DNA from: JBJYIN01 sp046237015
GTDB lineage: Bacteria > Pseudomonadota > Gammaproteobacteria > Enterobacterales > Enterobacteriaceae
Reading direction: 5' to 3'
Assembly (NCBI RefSeq): GCF_046237015.1
Contig: NZ_JBJYIN010000015.1
Span: 60,866 to 124,865, forward strand
DNA length: 64,000 nucleotides
Position 1 is the first letter of the stretch; each line of letters starts with the position of its first letter. The position numbers were made by a program, and so were the translations under genes. This document shows, in pieces, positions 61,285 through 64,000 of this stretch. The notes beneath the pieces were generated by a model, which made no database searches, had not been told where the DNA came from, and saw only the letters and a program-made list of their open reading frames with translations.

Positions 61285-62383
61285 ATGTTTGAAATCAATC
61301 CGGTAAAAAACCGTATTCAGGACCTGTCTGAACGTACCGCCGTTCTTAGGGGGTATCTTTGACTATGATGCCAAGAAAGAACGCCTTGAAGAAGTAAACG
61401 CTGAACTCGAACAGCCCGACGTCTGGAATGAACCAGAACGTGCGCAGGCGCTGGGTAAGGAACGTTCTTCACTGGAAGCCATCGTTGATACTATCGACCA
61501 AATGACGCAAGGACTGGAAGATGTTGCCGGTCTGCTCGAATTGGCGGTGGAAGAAGATGATGAAGACACATTTAATGAAACCAGCGTCGAATTGGATGTG
61601 CTGGAGAATAAATTAGCCCAGCTTGAATTTCGTCGTATGTTTTCTGGTGAGTATGATAGCGCGGATTGCTATCTGGATATTCAGGCGGGTTCTGGCGGCA
61701 CCGAAGCACAGGACTGGGCCAGCATGCTGGTTCGTATGTATCTGCGCTGGGCGGAAGCTAAAGGTTTCAAAACCGAAATTATCGAAGAATCAGATGGTGA
61801 AGTCGCGGGGACGAAGTCCGCTACCATCAAGATTATTGGTGATTATGCGTTTGGTTGGTTACGTACTGAAACGGGCGTACATCGTCTGGTTCGTAAGAGC
61901 CCATTCGATTCAGGTGGTCGTCGTCATACGTCATTCAGCTCTGCTTTTGTTTATCCTGAAGTTGATGACGACATCGATATCGAAATCAATCCTGCCGACC
62001 TGCGTATTGACGTTTATCGCGCATCCGGCGCCGGTGGTCAGCACGTTAACCGGACGGAATCTGCGGTGCGTATTACCCATATTCCAACGAACATTGTTAC
62101 ACAGTGTCAGAATGACCGTTCCCAGCACAAAAACAAAGATCAAGCGATGAAACAGCTCAAAGCGAAGCTGTATGAGTTTGAGATGCAAAAGAAAAATGCT
62201 GAGAAGCAGGTGATGGAAGATAATAAGTCAGATATCGGCTGGGGAAGCCAGATCCGCTCTTATGTGCTGGATGATTCGCGCATTAAAGATCTGCGTACCG
62301 GGGTGGAAACACGCAACACCCAGGCTGTACTGGATGGCGATCTGGATAAATTTATTGAAGCAAGTTTAAAAGCGGGGTTATAA
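61285..62383 (+). CDS. prfB: Peptide chain release factor 2 with programmed +1 frameshift
   Basis: The gene is read as 61285-61359 joined to 61361-62383, giving 365 aa, exactly as in E. coli. The in-frame TGA at codon 26 (61360-61362) is bypassed by a +1 shift at CTT-TGA-C. RF2 recognises UGA and UAA through KSPFDSGGR (SPF tripeptide) and triggers hydrolysis with GAGGQHVN (GGQ). The shift lets low RF2 levels raise RF2 synthesis. It is followed after 8 bp by lysS, as usual. Confidence 0.97.
61349..61363 (+). promoter_or_regulatory. prfB +1 frameshift site
   Basis: AGGGGGTATCTTTGAC contains the internal Shine-Dalgarno-like AGGGGG, a 3-nt spacer, the slippery CTT and the stop TGA followed by C. 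All elements match the enterobacterial consensus. Confidence 0.96.
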
Positions 62384-62391
62384 GAATTCAC

Positions 62392-63909
62392 ATGGCTGAA
62401 TCACAATCACAGGGTGCCGATCGTGCTCTGAAGCTCAACAATGAACTGAACGCTCGTCGTGAAAAACTGGCATTGCTACGTGAAAAGGGCATCGCCTTTC
62501 CGAATGATTTCCGTCGTGACAGCACGTCAGATCTGTTGCATGCAGCTTATGGCGATAAAGAAAATGAAGAGCTGGAAGCGCTGAATATTGAAGTGACCGT
62601 GGCTGGTCGTATGATGACCTGCCGTATCATGGGTAAAGCTTCTTTTGTGACGTTGCAGGATGTCGGTGGCTGCATCCAACTGTATGTTGCTCGCGACGAT
62701 CTGGCCGAAGGGATTTACAACGAGCAGTTTAAAAAATGGGATCTCGGCGATATTCTGGGCGCGAAAGGTAAACTGTTTAAAACCAAGACCGGTGAGCTTT
62801 CCATTCATTGTACTGAGTTGCGTTTGTTGACCAAAGCGTTGCGCCCACTGCCGGATAAATTCCACGGTCTGGCCGATCAGGAGACTCGCTATCGTCAGCG
62901 TTACCTGGATCTGATCGCCAATGAGGAATCTCGTCATACCTTCCGTATTCGTTCGAAAGTCATGGCGGCAATCCGCAGCTTCATGGTGGGCAACGGGTTT
63001 ATGGAAGTAGAAACGCCAATGATGCAGGTGATCCCTGGCGGAGCGTCAGCACGTCCGTTTGTGACGCACCACAATGCGCTGGATATCGATATGTATCTTC
63101 GTATTGCGCCGGAACTGTACCTGAAACGTCTGGTTGTTGGCGGTTTTGAACGCGTCTTCGAAATTAACCGTAACTTCCGTAACGAAGGGGTATCTCCGCG
63201 CCATAATCCGGAATTCACCATGATGGAACTTTATATGGCCTATGCCGATTATAAAGATTTGATCGTGTTGACAGAAAACCTGTTCCGCACATTGACACAG
63301 GATGTGCTGGGCTCCACCACGGTGGAATACGGCGATCAGACGTTTGATTTCGGTAAGCCGTTTGAAAAGCTGACGATGCGGGAAGCTATCTGTAAATACC
63401 GTCCGGAAACCAACGTTGACGATTTGGACGATCTGGCTAAAGCGACGGCGATTGCCGAATCACTGGGCATCAAGATCGAGAAGAGTTGGGGATTGGGTCG
63501 TATTGTGACTGAAATCTTTGAAGAAACGGCGGAAAGTAATCTGATCCAGCCGACCTTCATTACTGAATATCCGGCAGAAGTGTCGCCGCTGGCGCGTCGT
63601 AACGATCAGAACCCGGAAATTACCGACCGCTTTGAGTTCTTTATCGGTGGCCGTGAAATCGGTAATGGTTTCTCTGAGTTGAATGATGCAGAAGACCAGG
63701 CGGAACGTTTTGCACAGCAGGTGAGTGCGAAAGACGCGGGTGACGACGAAGCGATGTTCTACGATGAAGATTACGTAACGGCGCTGGAACACGGGTTGCC
63801 GCCAACGGCGGGACTGGGTATTGGTATCGACCGCATGGTGATGCTGTTTACCAACAGCCACACCATCCGTGACGTCATTCTCTTCCCGGCAATGCGTCCG
63901 AATAAGTAA
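62392..63909 (+). CDS. lysS: Lysyl-tRNA synthetase (class II) LysS
   Basis: A 505-aa class IIb synthetase (E. coli 505 aa). An N-terminal OB-fold (about residues 60-150: VAGRMMTCRIMGKASFVTLQ) binds the anticodon. The catalytic core has motif 1 (EVETPMMQVIPGGASARPF), motif 2 (FRNEGVSPRHNPEFTMMELY) and motif 3 (GLGIGIDRMVML). It charges tRNA-Lys and is translationally close to prfB. The ATG at 62392 follows a poor RBS, consistent with coupling to prfB. Confidence 0.97.
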   Translation: MAESQSQGADRALKLNNELNARREKLALLREKGIAFPNDFRRDSTSDLLHAAYGDKENEELEALNIEVTVAGRMMTCRIMGKASFVTLQDVGGCIQLYVARDDLAEGIYNEQFKKWDLGDILGAKGKLFKTKTGELSIHCTELRLLTKALRPLPDKFHGLADQETRYRQRYLDLIANEESRHTFRIRSKVMAAIRSFMVGNGFMEVETPMMQVIPGGASARPFVTHHNALDIDMYLRIAPELYLKRLVVGGFERVFEINRNFRNEGVSPRHNPEFTMMELYMAYADYKDLIVLTENLFRTLTQDVLGSTTVEYGDQTFDFGKPFEKLTMREAICKYRPETNVDDLDDLAKATAIAESLGIKIEKSWGLGRIVTEIFEETAESNLIQPTFITEYPAEVSPLARRNDQNPEITDRFEFFIGGREIGNGFSELNDAEDQAERFAQQVSAKDAGDDEAMFYDEDYVTALEHGLPPTAGLGIGIDRMVMLFTNSHTIRDVILFPAMRPNK

Positions 63910-63964
63910 TGGCTCATCATGAGTAAAAAACCATCTCCATTGGAGGTAATGCCGATCAGTTAAG

Positions 63965-63982
63965 GATCGGTTGACCGATCCA
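63965..63982 (+). terminator. Hairpin downstream of lysS
   Basis: GGATCGG-TTGA-CCGATCC is a perfect 7-bp stem with a tetraloop, 55 bp after lysS. There is no clear T-run before the window ends, so its role as terminator is uncertain. Confidence 0.4.
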
Positions 63983-64000
63983 GTGGCTGTGTAAAAATCC

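Noticed and set aside
61285..61362. prfB appears broken by an in-frame TGA at codon 26
   Set aside because: All elements of the programmed +1 frameshift (AGGGGG, CTT TGA C) are present and the joined product has the exact RF2 length.

Overview
The window looks like chromosome of a soft-rot enterobacterium, most likely Pectobacterium or a close relative. This is inferred from gene order and from proteins close to, but consistently diverged from, their Escherichia coli counterparts; I could not run a search. Both flanks are ordinary Enterobacterales core genome with bacterial-type RBSs, a canonical prfB frameshift and CRP, Fur and GcvA-type regulatory sequences. The middle (about 21.1-40.3 kb) is visibly AT-rich accessory DNA.

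Layout. 1-2.2 kb: a cut-off HTH/PfkB sugar kinase, then ubiT-yhbS and yhbQ. 2.3-7 kb: the complete deoCABD nucleoside catabolism operon behind two CRP sites 52 bp apart. 7.2-14.7 kb: a TonB-dependent siderophore receptor, rimI-holD, rsmC, a divergent aldo/keto reductase-LysR pair, three tandem tRNA-Leu(CAG) genes and a small membrane protein with a strong Fur box. 14.8-21.1 kb: fucO and the glycine cleavage operon gcvTHP. 40.4-45.3 kb: a five-gene operon of a Ugp-like ABC transporter plus the glycerophosphodiesterase GpdQ. 45.5-64 kb: a FhuE-like receptor with its Fur box, an HD phosphohydrolase, trhA, ygfZ, sdhE-cptA, rlmF, fldB, a MetNIQ-type importer, a YhjE-type symporter, then xerD-dsbC-recJ-prfB-lysS.

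The island between gcvP and the GpdQ operon is the unusual part. It starts with a secreted protein and three tandem ankyrin lipoproteins that resemble immunity proteins of type VI lipase effectors. It then runs for 15 kb as a one-way series of small intact genes (SUKH, CdiI_3-like, DUF7660-like, Imm11/43-like and several unknown families). In front of most of them I can read broken C-terminal tips of Rhs/CDI-type toxins, often overlapping the next start codon by ATGA. Degenerate Rhs-core pieces are visible at four places. Several modules end in a similar hairpin terminator, followed on the minus strand by remnants of a SymE-type gene. No intact toxin, VgrG or Rhs gene lies in the window. I interpret the block as an archive of displaced toxin tips whose immunity genes have been kept. 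Two immunity genes have themselves been broken, one by loss of one G in a duplicated segment and one by expansion of an 8-bp repeat that places a stop in frame.
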